A stretch of 64,000 nucleotides of DNA. Source: Propionibacteriaceae bacterium. Its GTDB lineage: Bacteria; Actinomycetota; Actinomycetes; Propionibacteriales; Propionibacteriaceae. The DNA lies in contig WQZD01000003.1 in NCBI GenBank assembly GCA_009780915.1, positions 1 to 64,000 on the forward strand, read 5' to 3'. Every line of letters begins with the position of its first letter. Position 1 is the first letter of the stretch. The notes under the pieces were generated by a model, which had not been told where the DNA came from, searched no databases, and was given only the letters and a program-made list of their open reading frames with translations. The position numbers and the translations under genes were made by a program. Below are positions 1 through 6,974 of this stretch, piece after piece.

Positions 1-1
1 G

Positions 2-226
2 ACCACGACGGGGGTTCCCGTCGAGGTGTTGACCGGGTCGACGCTGGCTGACATCCAGGCGTACGCGGACAAACTCAAGCCCCTGCTCGCCACCACCACC
101 GCCGCACCGGCGGCGGGACCCTATGCGCCGGCCCTCGGGACCGGGGCGGGCACCCCACCTGCCACGGACACCACACCGGGGCGGGGAACCCTCGCCGCGG
201 CTTTCGCCGCATCCACCAAGAAGTAA
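2..226 (+). pseudogene. Phage scaffold-like protein, C-terminal part (5' end outside window)
   Basis: The frame is open from the window edge to a TAA at 224-226, so only the last 74 codons are visible. The motif PVEVLTGSTLADIQAYADKL, followed by an Ala/Pro/Gly/Thr-rich tail, resembles the C-termini of actinophage scaffolding proteins, which usually carry a leucine-threonine-glycine turn and then an amphipathic helix. It is followed after 16 bases by a ribosome binding site (AAAGGA) and the start of a capsid-like gene, which is the normal scaffold-capsid order. Whether the gene is intact upstream cannot be told from this window. Confidence 0.45.
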
Positions 227-242
227 CCGAAAGGACGCCATC

Positions 243-281
243 ATGGCACGCACACTGACCGAGGCCGCGACACCATCGTAG
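243..281 (+). pseudogene. Truncated start of a capsid-like gene (12 codons)
   Basis: An ATG with an upstream AAAGGA site begins the peptide MARTLTEAATPS and stops at TAG 279-281. The opening resembles the N-termini of actinophage major capsid proteins, and the position just after a scaffold-like gene fits. The remainder of the capsid gene is missing, because the following sequence reads in another frame as a different head protein. The loss points to a deletion or rearrangement junction between about 262 and 280. Confidence 0.4.
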
Positions 282-634
282 CCGCCTCCCGACGCGACCC
301 CGCCAAACCCAGATTCGCCCGCATCCCCATTGGCACAACCTGCGCCTGGTGCCGCATGCTCGGATCCAGAGGATTCGTCTACGCCACCGCCGTAACCGCC
401 GGAGGGATCACCACCTTCCACCCCGCCTGCGACTGCCTCATCATCCCAGGATGGGGAAGCAAACCCACTGTCACCGGATACGACCCACAGACCTACCAAG
501 ACAAATGGGACGCATCCGGACACGACCTCAAAGCCATGAGTAAAGGAACACACGAAAACGACACTCCTCCACGGCCCAAAGTGGACGCCGCAATCCGGCA
601 ACACCTCCTCGACCAGGCCGTGGGCATCTGGTGA
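275..634 (+). pseudogene. MuF-like minor head protein, C-terminal fragment
   Basis: The frame is open from 227 to the TGA at 632-634 but has no convincing start at its 5' end. The first ATG, at 356, falls inside the conserved domain. Before it the frame reads through RFARIPIGTTCAWCRMLGSR. With the later FHPACDCLIIPG and the GYDP element, this matches the cysteine/histidine-rich C-terminal domain of actinophage MuF-like (VG15-type) minor head proteins. The pattern CxxC...HxxCDC suggests a metal-binding or disulfide knot. The N-terminal two-thirds expected for this family is absent. Its natural place is upstream of scaffold and capsid, yet here it follows them, which supports a rearranged remnant. 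Confidence 0.55.
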
Positions 635-665
635 CGCGGCACGCCATAGGGCAATCAATAAAGAA

Positions 666-803
666 ATGCTCTCAGAGAATGACAAAGATAAGTGGGCAGA
701 GTCAATCGCGGACGCATTCGCTACAACGGAACTCTCCCCCACGGAGGCCACGACACTTGAACGTTTCGCCCATGACCTCCTCACCACCCCAGGAGGTGCA
801 TGA
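666..803 (+). CDS. Small acidic protein of the prophage remnant, unrecognised
   Basis: This 45-residue frame begins MLSENDKDKWAESIADAF and ends in TPGGA. Its stop overlaps the next start as ATGA (800-803), which argues for translational coupling. It is predicted to be largely helical and acidic. The pattern of a short MLSE start, an alanine-rich helix and a second leucine-rich helix is loosely like VbhA-type Fic antitoxins, but the inhibitory S/T-xxx-E-G motif is not visible and no Fic toxin is present. No clear Shine-Dalgarno site precedes it. The frame is open further upstream, so the start is uncertain. Confidence 0.35.
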   Translation: MLSENDKDKWAESIADAFATTELSPTEATTLERFAHDLLTTPGGA

Positions 804-1027
804 TGATGATGAAGGGGCCTATGACGCGGGTACAGATTGACGCCATGATCGACTACGCCAGTCGCGGAGAATTCATCCCTTTCCCAATCCGCGACAGCTT
901 CCGAGACAAGGTTCTGGAGTTCTGCGAAGACCACACCAGCCACGATCCTGAATCTCTTCGCCAGGAAGGCTACGCAACGCTGGAAGAATTGGAAAAGCTG
1001 GAGAAGGAATTCGGCCTCACCGACTAA
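800..1027 (+). CDS. Small hypothetical prophage protein
   Basis: This 75-residue acidic protein carries a run of four ATG codons (800-811) behind a strong AGGAGGTG site at 791-798. Initiation at the third or fourth ATG (806 or 809) gives the best spacing, and ATG 821 is a further option. The body contains RGEFIPFPIRDSF and a C-terminal charged helix rich in Glu, Lys and Leu (LEELEKLEKEFG). It is directly followed by a rho-independent terminator. I do not recognise a family. By position it would be one of the small genes found between MuF and scaffold genes in actinophages. Confidence 0.5.
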   Translation: MMMMKGPMTRVQIDAMIDYASRGEFIPFPIRDSFRDKVLEFCEDHTSHDPESLRQEGYATLEELEKLEKEFGLTD

Positions 1028-1052
1028 TCCCCACCTAGTTCCAAATATACAA

Positions 1053-1080
1053 GCCGCCCTTCTCGGGGCGGTTTTTGTTT
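1053..1080 (+). terminator. Rho-independent terminator
   Basis: CCGCCC (1054-1059) pairs with GGGCGG (1066-1071), followed by a T-rich tract to 1080. It lies 26 bases after the stop of the small prophage gene and is the clearest canonical terminator in the window. Confidence 0.85.
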
Positions 1081-1142
1081 GCCCCCATGTTTTCCTCCTG
1101 CCCCGCACGGGGCGTCCGGGAGGCCACCGAAGGGAACCAGAA

Positions 1143-1204
1143 ATGAGTGACGAGCTCACCACCACACCCGACACTGCCGAGGACGCCCCAGATCAGCGTC
1201 ACCG
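1143..1204 (+). pseudogene. N-terminal fragment of a scaffold-like phage gene
   Basis: An ATG preceded by AAGGGAACC begins MSDELTTTPDTAEDAPDQ, an acidic Thr/Asp/Glu-rich opening typical of actinophage scaffold proteins. The frame then changes character completely and becomes Arg/His- and Ser-rich, because it runs antisense into the chromosomal regulator gene. The phage-derived part therefore probably ends near 1195-1205. The order MuF, small genes, terminator, scaffold start is normal for such phages. Confidence 0.35.
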
Positions 1205-1492
1205 TCACCGTCGGCGTTGGATAATCACTCTGACCGGGTATTCCACCAGGGCATGCTCGACCATGTCGTCAGGAGACATGCCCAGCAGCTCCGCGATCGC
1301 TTCGAGATCGGCATGGGTGAAGACCGCTTCGAGTCGAAGACGTCGGGCCACGTAGGCCTCCGACCGTCTCATGGCGCGGGCGAGGTCGATGCTACGCAGC
1401 CCCAGGTGCTCCATCGCATCGGCGATGACGAGCGCGACCCCTGAGGCGAGATCTCCAGGCTGCACTGCCCGGGGCGGTTCCCGCGAGTCCAT
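1205..1492 (-). CDS. XRE-like helix-turn-helix protein
   Basis: This 95-residue protein has a helix-turn-helix core at about residues 18-72. Helices around VALVIADAMEHLGL, IDLARAMRRSEAYVARRL and DLEAIAELLGMSPDDM give the usual XRE arrangement of a small DNA-binding regulator. The start at 1492 is favoured because a TACTAT -10 element ends 7 nt before it, implying a leaderless transcript. It lies downstream of the sugar permease genes on the same strand. Its 3' end abuts the prophage remnant, so the C-terminus could have been cut or altered at the junction. Its target is unknown; regulation of the adjacent transporter is possible but unproven. Confidence 0.6.
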   Translation of the reverse strand: MDSREPPRAVQPGDLASGVALVIADAMEHLGLRSIDLARAMRRSEAYVARRLRLEAVFTHADLEAIAELLGMSPDDMVEHALVEYPVRVIIQRRR

Positions 1493-1499
1493 GGGAGCA

Positions 1500-1505
1500 A
1501 TAGTA
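1500..1505 (-). promoter_or_regulatory. -10 element of leaderless HTH gene
   Basis: TACTAT reads on the minus strand 7 nt before the ATG at 1492, with no Shine-Dalgarno sequence. Confidence 0.45.
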
Positions 1506-1526
1506 TCGGATGGCTCGCTGATGAGA

Positions 1527-1545
1527 CACCGCCTGACAAGCGGTG
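1527..1545. terminator. Hairpin between permease and HTH gene
   Basis: CACCGC (1527-1532) and GCGGTG (1540-1545) form a 6-bp stem with a 7-nt loop just after the permease stop. On the minus strand there is no T run behind it, so termination is weakly supported. ATTTTGT follows only on the plus strand. Confidence 0.35.
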
Positions 1546-1587
1546 ATTTTGTCAGAGTCTCGTCATCGTCGAGGATGCGCCAGGCGC

Positions 1588-2424
1588 TCAGCCCTTGACC
1601 GCCCCTGCCGTCACTCCCTTGATGATGGACTTCTGGCCGATCAGGAAGAAGACGATGATGGGAATGATGGCCAAGACCAGCATGGCCATGAACCCACCCA
1701 AGTCTTTCTGGCCGTAGGCGCCTTGCATATACGTCTGCACGGCGATGGGGATGGTCTTCCATTGGGACCCGATCACCAGGTATGGCAACAGGAAATCGTT
1801 CCAGATCCACATCGTGTTGAGGATGGCGATGGTCATGGCTGTGGGCCTCAACAGCGGGAAGATGACCGTGAAGAAGACCCGCCACGGGGAAGCGCCGTCG
1901 ATCATGGCGGCCTCCTCGATCTCCACGGGGATCGCGCGGATGAACCCGACGTAGATGAACACCGACAGCCCGGCCCCGAACCCCGTGTACAGGATGACGA
2001 TCCCCAAGGGGTTGTCGAGGTGGGTCATGTTGGCGACCTTCGACATGGTGAACATGACCATCTGGAAGGGCACGATCATCGAGAAGACGAAGAGGTAGTA
2101 CAGCACGGAGGTGTACCACGCCTTGACCCGGGCGATGAACCACGCGGTCATCGACGTGACCAGGACGATCACGAGGACGGAGACCACCGTGATGAACAAG
2201 GAGATCCCCAAGGCTGACACGAACCCTGTCTTCACCAGGCCGCCGGTGTAGTTATGCGCCAGGGCGAAGGATCGAGACGTGGGAAGCGTGAAGGGCGACT
2301 GGGAGATGAAGAGATTCCCCTTGAACGAGTTCATCAGGATGAGCATCAGGGGGATGAGGTAGATGATCGCCAAGACGAGCAGGCCCCAGAATCCGATGAG
2401 TCTGAAGACTTTTTTCTTTTCCAT
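1588..2424 (-). CDS. Sugar ABC transporter permease (MalG type)
   Basis: This 278-residue integral membrane protein is a CUT1 carbohydrate permease of the MalG subfamily. Six hydrophobic segments are visible, starting with residues 8-31. The cytoplasmic EAA loop at about 170-190 (EEAAMIDGASPW) contacts the ATPase. The chosen ATG at 2424 overlaps the TGA of the upstream permease as TGATG, which supports coupling; longer extensions would run inside that gene. It pairs with the MalF-type permease and the lipoprotein encoded before it. No ATPase gene is nearby, so a shared MsiK-like ATPase elsewhere is expected. Substrate is inferred as maltose, trehalose or maltodextrin because a maltokinase gene is divergent from the operon. 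Confidence 0.85.
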   Translation of the reverse strand: MEKKKVFRLIGFWGLLVLAIIYLIPLMLILMNSFKGNLFISQSPFTLPTSRSFALAHNYTGGLVKTGFVSALGISLFITVVSVLVIVLVTSMTAWFIARVKAWYTSVLYYLFVFSMIVPFQMVMFTMSKVANMTHLDNPLGIVILYTGFGAGLSVFIYVGFIRAIPVEIEEAAMIDGASPWRVFFTVIFPLLRPTAMTIAILNTMWIWNDFLLPYLVIGSQWKTIPIAVQTYMQGAYGQKDLGGFMAMLVLAIIPIIVFFLIGQKSIIKGVTAGAVKG

Positions 2425-3278
2425 CACGCGTCCACCTCTCGGCTGCGGGTCGCCCGTAGTTGCAAGAATGCGATCACGGCGACGAAGACGAAGAACACCA
2501 CAGCCTTGGCCTGGGCCACCCCTTGTTGGTTCCGCAGGATGTAGAAGGTGCGGTAAATATTGAGCGCCAAACCCTCGGTCTGGTTGCGCGGGGCGCCATT
2601 GGTCAGCGCCAGGTTCTGGTCGAAGAGCTTCAGGCAGTTGGACAGGGTCAGGAAGGTGCAGATGGTGACCGACCCGGCGACCATCGGGATGATCACGTGG
2701 GTCAGTTTGGACCACGACCCGGCGCCGTCGATGTCCGCGGCCTCCAGGAGGTCGCCCGGCACATTCTGGATGCCCGCGATGTAGATGACCATCATGTAGC
2801 CGATCATCTGCCAGTTGACGATGATCACCAGGCCCCAGAATCCGTAGGTGGGCGAGTACGTCAAGTCATGGTTGAACAGTGATCCGAGGACGCCGTTGAT
2901 CAGCAGCTGCCACACGTACCCCAAGACGATCCCGCCGATCAGGTTAGGGAGGAAGAAGACCGCACGGAAGAGGTTGGTGCCCTTGATGGCTCGGGTGAGG
3001 GCCATGGCCAGGGCGAAGGCGATGACGTTGACGGTGATCACGGAGACCACGGTGAACCGTACGGTGAACCACAGCGCGGACAGGAAACCCGTGTTCTGGG
3101 TGAAGACGTTGATGTAGTTCTGGACGCCCACCCACTGGGCGTCGGTGACGGTCCGGAACTTGGTGAAGGACAGGTACAAGCCCATCCCGAAAGGAATCAA
3201 GAAGGCCAGGATGAAGGCGAGGAAGGTGGGCAGCGCGAAGACGGGGAACCACTTCTTGATGTAGGCGGAGACGCGCAT
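2424..3278 (-). CDS. Sugar ABC transporter permease (MalF type)
   Basis: This 284-residue CUT1 permease starts MRVSAYIKKWFPVF. The first membrane segment is at about 11-34, further segments follow, and the EAA loop is at about 179-189 (LLEAADIDGAGSW). The start at 3278 is chosen over a longer frame because an AAGGAG site lies just upstream (minus strand) and the N-terminus then begins with the usual short basic stretch before the first membrane helix. It lies between the binding-protein gene and the MalG-type permease. The 80-base gap before it contains a strong hairpin that could lower its expression relative to the binding protein. Confidence 0.85.
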   Translation of the reverse strand: MRVSAYIKKWFPVFALPTFLAFILAFLIPFGMGLYLSFTKFRTVTDAQWVGVQNYINVFTQNTGFLSALWFTVRFTVVSVITVNVIAFALAMALTRAIKGTNLFRAVFFLPNLIGGIVLGYVWQLLINGVLGSLFNHDLTYSPTYGFWGLVIIVNWQMIGYMMVIYIAGIQNVPGDLLEAADIDGAGSWSKLTHVIIPMVAGSVTICTFLTLSNCLKLFDQNLALTNGAPRNQTEGLALNIYRTFYILRNQQGVAQAKAVVFFVFVAVIAFLQLRATRSREVDA

Positions 3279-3306
3279 GATGCTCCTTTGCTCAGCGCTG
3301 TGAAAT

Positions 3307-3351
3307 GTACGACAAGGCGGGCGCAAAACCCCATGCGCCCGCCCGTCGTAC
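3307..3351. promoter_or_regulatory. Long hairpin between binding-protein and permease genes
   Basis: GTACGAC...GGCGGGCGCA (3307-3325) pairs with TGCGCCCGCC...GTCGTAC (3334-3351), a stem of about 17 bp with one small bulge and an 8-nt loop. No T tract follows on the minus strand. In other mal-type operons such intercistronic hairpins stabilise the 5' binding-protein message and reduce downstream expression; that role here is inference. Confidence 0.6.
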
Positions 3352-3358
3352 CGAAGGT

Positions 3359-4723
3359 TTACTTGGCTGCGGCGGCTTGTGTCGCCCAGTCACTGATCAT
3401 CGTGGATTCAACTGTGGGCCAATCCATCTGCCCTTGGGCATAGGCCAACAGATCCGCGCCGAAATTGTTCTTCCAGTCTTGGCTCGGCATGACTTGGAAG
3501 GCAGACCACGACACAGGCTGCACATTCGACGACATCCACTTGGTAACCTCGGTTGCCAGGGGGTCATTCGGACCCTGACCGGAAGCGAACCAGTCGAAGG
3601 GAGCGATGAACCCCAGAGTGTTGGACACGGCATTCTTGCCATAATCGGAGGAGAACAACCAGGTCAGGAAGTCCAAGGACGCCTGCTGGGAGGCCGAGTC
3701 GGCCTTGGCATTGATGGAGAAATAATTCTCCGTCCCGATCGGGATGCCGTAGTTCTGTTCCCCGGGGATGCCCATATACAGGGGCAACATGTGAACATCA
3801 CCAGGTAGGACGGTGTTGCCCTGGACCTGATCGATCTGGCTCCATGCCCAGTTCCCGTTCTGGACCATGGCGGACTGCCCGAGGGCGAACTCTGCCATGG
3901 AGTCATCGACGGTCTTCGAACCGAGCTGGGTAGCCGGCGTGGTGGAGTTGTTCAGGTACAGGTCGAACAGAGACTTCATGTTGTCGCCGTACATGAAATT
4001 GATCGTGTCCGGAGTCCCTTGAGTCAGATCGACCTTGTCGTTATTGAACTCGTAGAACAGCGGCACGTTGGCCAGGTGGGTCTGCCAGCGCCAGTCCTCG
4101 CCAGGTTTGAGGGACGTGTTGGAGAACACGCCTGTGATGCCCAGGGCATCCTTGTTGGCCGTCATGTCCTCGACCACCTGCTGGAGCAGATCGTAACTGG
4201 TGATCTGGTCGGCAGAGGTGATGGACACCTTCTTGCCAGGCAGGGCGAAGTACTTCGCCATGATGGCGTCGTTGTAGATGATGCCGTAGCCCTCGACGAC
4301 GTACGGGACCCCCCACACGCCGCTGGACGTGCTCACGGCCATCGACTGGTTGTTCAAGTGCTTGTAGATGTCCGAGTTGGTCAGATCAGCGCAGTAATCC
4401 TTCCAGTCGGCGTACCCCACCGGACCATTGATCTGGAAGATCGTCGGCGGCTGGGACTTGGCCATTTCGGACGTCAGGGTCTGTTCGTACGTGCCAGACG
4501 CGGCGGTCATGACCCGCACGTCCACGCCAGTCTCGGCCTTGTACTCAGCGACGATCGCGTTGTACTGGTCAGCGATTTCGGGTTTGAAGTTGAGGAAGTA
4601 CACGGACCCGCCAGCGCCCGACGACGTGGTGGTCGTCGGCGTGGAAGAGCCGCATGCGGTCAAGCCCACGAGGAGGCTCCCTGCCGCCAGGGCGACCACA
4701 ATACTACGTTTGTTAAATCTCAT
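3359..4723 (-). CDS. Sugar ABC transporter substrate-binding lipoprotein (CUT1)
   Basis: This 454-residue extracellular solute-binding protein family 1 member has a basic N-terminus, a hydrophobic signal segment at about 8-22 and a lipobox LTAC with Cys24. A Thr/Ser/Gly linker then joins the mature protein. The later body has features of maltose/oligosaccharide binders, including aromatic-rich stretches (DWRWQ, NGNWAWS, IGTENYFSI). It is first in an operon with two permeases and is divergent from maltokinase across a 194-bp spacer. Import of maltose, trehalose or related alpha-glucosides is therefore likely, but specificity cannot be read from sequence. Confidence 0.88.
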   Translation of the reverse strand: MRFNKRSIVVALAAGSLLVGLTACGSSTPTTTTSSGAGGSVYFLNFKPEIADQYNAIVAEYKAETGVDVRVMTAASGTYEQTLTSEMAKSQPPTIFQINGPVGYADWKDYCADLTNSDIYKHLNNQSMAVSTSSGVWGVPYVVEGYGIIYNDAIMAKYFALPGKKVSITSADQITSYDLLQQVVEDMTANKDALGITGVFSNTSLKPGEDWRWQTHLANVPLFYEFNNDKVDLTQGTPDTINFMYGDNMKSLFDLYLNNSTTPATQLGSKTVDDSMAEFALGQSAMVQNGNWAWSQIDQVQGNTVLPGDVHMLPLYMGIPGEQNYGIPIGTENYFSINAKADSASQQASLDFLTWLFSSDYGKNAVSNTLGFIAPFDWFASGQGPNDPLATEVTKWMSSNVQPVSWSAFQVMPSQDWKNNFGADLLAYAQGQMDWPTVESTMISDWATQAAAAK

Positions 4724-4883
4724 CTCGATGCTTCTTTCTTCGATGAAAGGTGTTTCTACATGAGGGAGCAGCGCTTATGCCGGATCCCGTTATTTCGATA
4801 GAGACCGCTTCCGGTTGTGGCCTCTGATCAGAACTATACTAAATCTAGACATCGGCAAGCCAGCCAGATTCCATCTCGTGACC

Positions 4884-4899
4884 ATATTGTTATCAATAT
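4884..4899. promoter_or_regulatory. Palindromic operator-like site upstream of maltokinase
   Basis: ATATTG-TTAT-CAATAT is a perfect 6-bp inverted repeat with a 4-bp centre, AT-rich within GC-rich DNA. It lies 18 bases before the maltokinase start in the divergent spacer with the sugar transporter. A LacI- or GntR-type repressor could bind, but no such regulator gene is adjacent. A TATACT/TATAGT sequence at 4833-4840 could serve as a -10 on either strand, although well-placed -35 elements are not evident. Confidence 0.45.
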
Positions 4900-4917
4900 A
4901 TTCAGGGAAGGCCGCCC

Positions 4918-6174
4918 ATGGCATCACCACGCATCGACGCATGGCGTCACTATCTTCCACACGCCCGTTGGTTTCAGAACAAGGGCCAGGATCTGACCAC
5001 AATCGCTCTGGAACCCCTTTCATGGCTGACGACCGGCGGCCACGCCCTCGTCCGCTCAGAGCTGGCCCACGTGGGCGTCGGCGACGTGGAGGAGGTCTAC
5101 CACCTCCTCGTCGGCTACTTGCCTGTCGGGCACGGCGAGCCGTCGGCGCTGATCGGCCAGGTGGATCTGCCCGATGTCGGGCTGGTCGACATGGTCGACG
5201 CCCCCCGCTCCCCCCAGGCCATGAGAGCGCTGTTAGGCGCCCTGTCCGACCCGGCAACACCTGGCATGGCTTGGCGCCACACTCCGCCCGACCCTGACTG
5301 TAACACCGAGGTGTTCTCCGGGGAGCAGTCCAACACCACGGTTCGCCTGGGAGACACGGCCCTTCTCAAGATCTTCCGCAGACTGACCCCGGGCCGGAAC
5401 CGTGAGATCGAGGTCCTGTCCGCTCTGGACTCCTGCTCGATCACACCCCGCCTCATCGGGACATGGTCGACGCCGGACTCCCGGTACGACCTGGGACTCG
5501 TGGTCGCCCGTGTCGCAGACGCCCACGACGGGTGGGCGTTCGCGACCGAGGCCGCACACTCGGGTCAGTCGATCACGGACGAGATGACGGCCCTGGGCGC
5601 GGCGTTGCTGAACCTGCATTCCTCCTTGGCCTCGGCCTTCCCCACCTCGTGGATCGACGCCGACTTGTGCCGGATCCGCATGCTCTATCGGCTCGACCGC
5701 GCGTGCGCGCAGGTCCCCCGTCTCCGAGAAGCCCGAGGAGCCCTCACCGCCATCCTCTCCCGGCCCCACGGCCTGGTGCCCGTGCAGACGGTCCATGGCG
5801 ATTTCCACCTGGGCCAGGCGCTGATCAGCCCTGCCGGATGGCGGATCATCGATTTCGAGGGCGAGCCGCTCACATCGGACGAGGACCCGACGGCGCCGGA
5901 CAGTGTGTGGCGCGACGTGGCGGGGCTGCTGCGATCCTTGGAGTACGCGTGGTCCACCCATCCCGATCCGACCAGCGATCAGGCTCGCCGCTGGCTGCTC
6001 GACGCCCGCAGGGCCTTCCTGTCCGGGTACGGCACGGACACGGTCGTCCCCTCCGACCTGCTGAGGGCCTACGAGGTGGACAAGACGATCTACGAGGTGA
6101 TGTACGAGACACGCAACCGCCCCGAGTGGACCTGGATCCCGTGGCAGGCCATCGACGCCGCCATCGCCTCCTAG
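4918..6174 (+). CDS. mak: Maltokinase
   Basis: Maltokinase phosphorylates maltose with ATP to maltose 1-phosphate, the donor for GlgE. The 418-residue protein has an aminoglycoside-phosphotransferase-like fold. A typical opening WFQNKGQDL is followed by the nucleotide-binding N-lobe, then the catalytic loop HGDFHLGQ near residue 293 and the metal-binding IDFEGEP near 311. GGAAGG precedes the ATG. It is somewhat shorter than the usual 440-460 residues but has all core motifs. It is divergent from the sugar importer and shares a spacer holding a palindromic site. Its stop overlaps that of the convergent cdsZ-like gene in the tetranucleotide CTAG. Downstream partners glgE and glgB lie at 18-22 kb; no treS is in the window. 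Confidence 0.88.
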   Translation: MASPRIDAWRHYLPHARWFQNKGQDLTTIALEPLSWLTTGGHALVRSELAHVGVGDVEEVYHLLVGYLPVGHGEPSALIGQVDLPDVGLVDMVDAPRSPQAMRALLGALSDPATPGMAWRHTPPDPDCNTEVFSGEQSNTTVRLGDTALLKIFRRLTPGRNREIEVLSALDSCSITPRLIGTWSTPDSRYDLGLVVARVADAHDGWAFATEAAHSGQSITDEMTALGAALLNLHSSLASAFPTSWIDADLCRIRMLYRLDRACAQVPRLREARGALTAILSRPHGLVPVQTVHGDFHLGQALISPAGWRIIDFEGEPLTSDEDPTAPDSVWRDVAGLLRSLEYAWSTHPDPTSDQARRWLLDARRAFLSGYGTDTVVPSDLLRAYEVDKTIYEVMYETRNRPEWTWIPWQAIDAAIAS

Positions 6175-6893
6175 CGCACCAAGATGCGGGTGCACTCCGC
6201 ACAGCGGATCACATCGTCCGCGGCCGCCGCCATGTAGGCGTTGTAATCGGCCACCGTCGCTTCGAGCCCGCAGCCCAAGCATCGATGCCCCTGCAGGGCC
6301 GCGACGCCCACGCCGGCGGACCTGGTACGGATCTTCTCGTACAGGGCCAATAAGGAGGTCTCGATCTGGTCGGCTTTCTCGGCTCGCGCCTGTGACAGGG
6401 CCTTGGCCTCGGTGGACAGTTCGGAGACCTCCGCGTCGCGGGCGTCCACCTCACGACGCAAATCCTTCTCGATCTCGCCCACGGACGACGACAGGACTCC
6501 CACCTGGGCAGAGGCCAGATCCACCGCCTCCAGCGCCTCCAACTGGGCGTCCTCCAAGTCCGAGACACGCTGCTTGAGATGCTCGATCTCCTCCAGGGCG
6601 CTCGACAAAGCCTTGGCGTCCATCTCGCCCGCGTCCACCCGCGTCTGGTTGCGGCTCAGCCGCTCGCGTACCGGGATCACATCCGCTTCAGCCCTCTCGG
6701 CCACAACAGTCGCGTCGCCCAAAGTCGTCTTGGCCGCGATCAGGTCATCGGCGATCTCCACGCGACGCGACATGAGATCAGCGATGGCCCGATGGACCGG
6801 CAGGACGCTCGCTCTGTGTTTGACCTGCTCGATGGCGGTGTCCAATCCTTGGAGCTCCAGCAACATCGACAACTGGGTTGAATCAGCCTTCAT
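6171..6893 (-). CDS. CdsZ-like coiled-coil zinc-ribbon protein
   Basis: This 240-residue protein begins with a long coiled coil (about 1-200; heptads rich in Ala, Glu, Leu and Arg) and ends in a zinc ribbon formed by CLGCG near 206 and CAEC near 232. This layout is that of the actinobacterial C4-type zinc-ribbon family recently named CdsZ, and more distantly FlgN/HP0958-like proteins with an RNA- or protein-binding role. Start 6893 follows a TAGGAT -10 element by 7 nt without a Shine-Dalgarno site, so the transcript is probably leaderless. In many relatives the gene sits beside a Nif3-like gene, which is not the case here. Confidence 0.75.
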   Translation of the reverse strand: MKADSTQLSMLLELQGLDTAIEQVKHRASVLPVHRAIADLMSRRVEIADDLIAAKTTLGDATVVAERAEADVIPVRERLSRNQTRVDAGEMDAKALSSALEEIEHLKQRVSDLEDAQLEALEAVDLASAQVGVLSSSVGEIEKDLRREVDARDAEVSELSTEAKALSQARAEKADQIETSLLALYEKIRTRSAGVGVAALQGHRCLGCGLEATVADYNAYMAAAADDVIRCAECTRILVR

Positions 6894-6900
6894 GGCAGAA

Positions 6901-6906
6901 ATCCTA
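6901..6906 (-). promoter_or_regulatory. -10 element of leaderless cdsZ-like gene
   Basis: TAGGAT on the minus strand, 7 nt before the ATG at 6893. Confidence 0.5.
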
Positions 6907-6962
6907 CCTGCTTTCGTCCATGGCTTGGAACGAACAGGTTCTGGAAGCCTGGGCCGTCAGCG

Positions 6963-6968
6963 TACACT
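6963..6968 (+). promoter_or_regulatory. -10 element of leaderless aminopeptidase P gene
   Basis: TACACT followed by 6 nt and the ATG at 6975; no Shine-Dalgarno sequence. Confidence 0.55.
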
Positions 6969-6974
6969 GACCCC

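Larger units (their letters stand above)
1..1204. mobile_element. Decayed prophage head-gene remnant (right edge)
   Basis: This stretch holds fragments that look like actinophage head-morphogenesis genes: the C-terminus of a scaffold-like protein (2-226), a 12-codon capsid-like start (243-281), the C-terminus of a MuF-like minor head protein (about 275-634), two small ORFs, a terminator and the start of another scaffold-like gene (1143-1204). None of the large head genes is intact. The right boundary is taken as about 1205, where the first chromosomal gene on the minus strand ends. No integrase or att repeat can be seen, and the left part lies outside the window. Calling it a prophage is inference from family resemblance of the fragments. 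Confidence 0.6.

Noticed and set aside
631..840. A 69-codon frame in the prophage remnant
   Set aside because: It is basic and low in complexity and overlaps two better small genes that are coupled by ATGA; it has no ribosome site.
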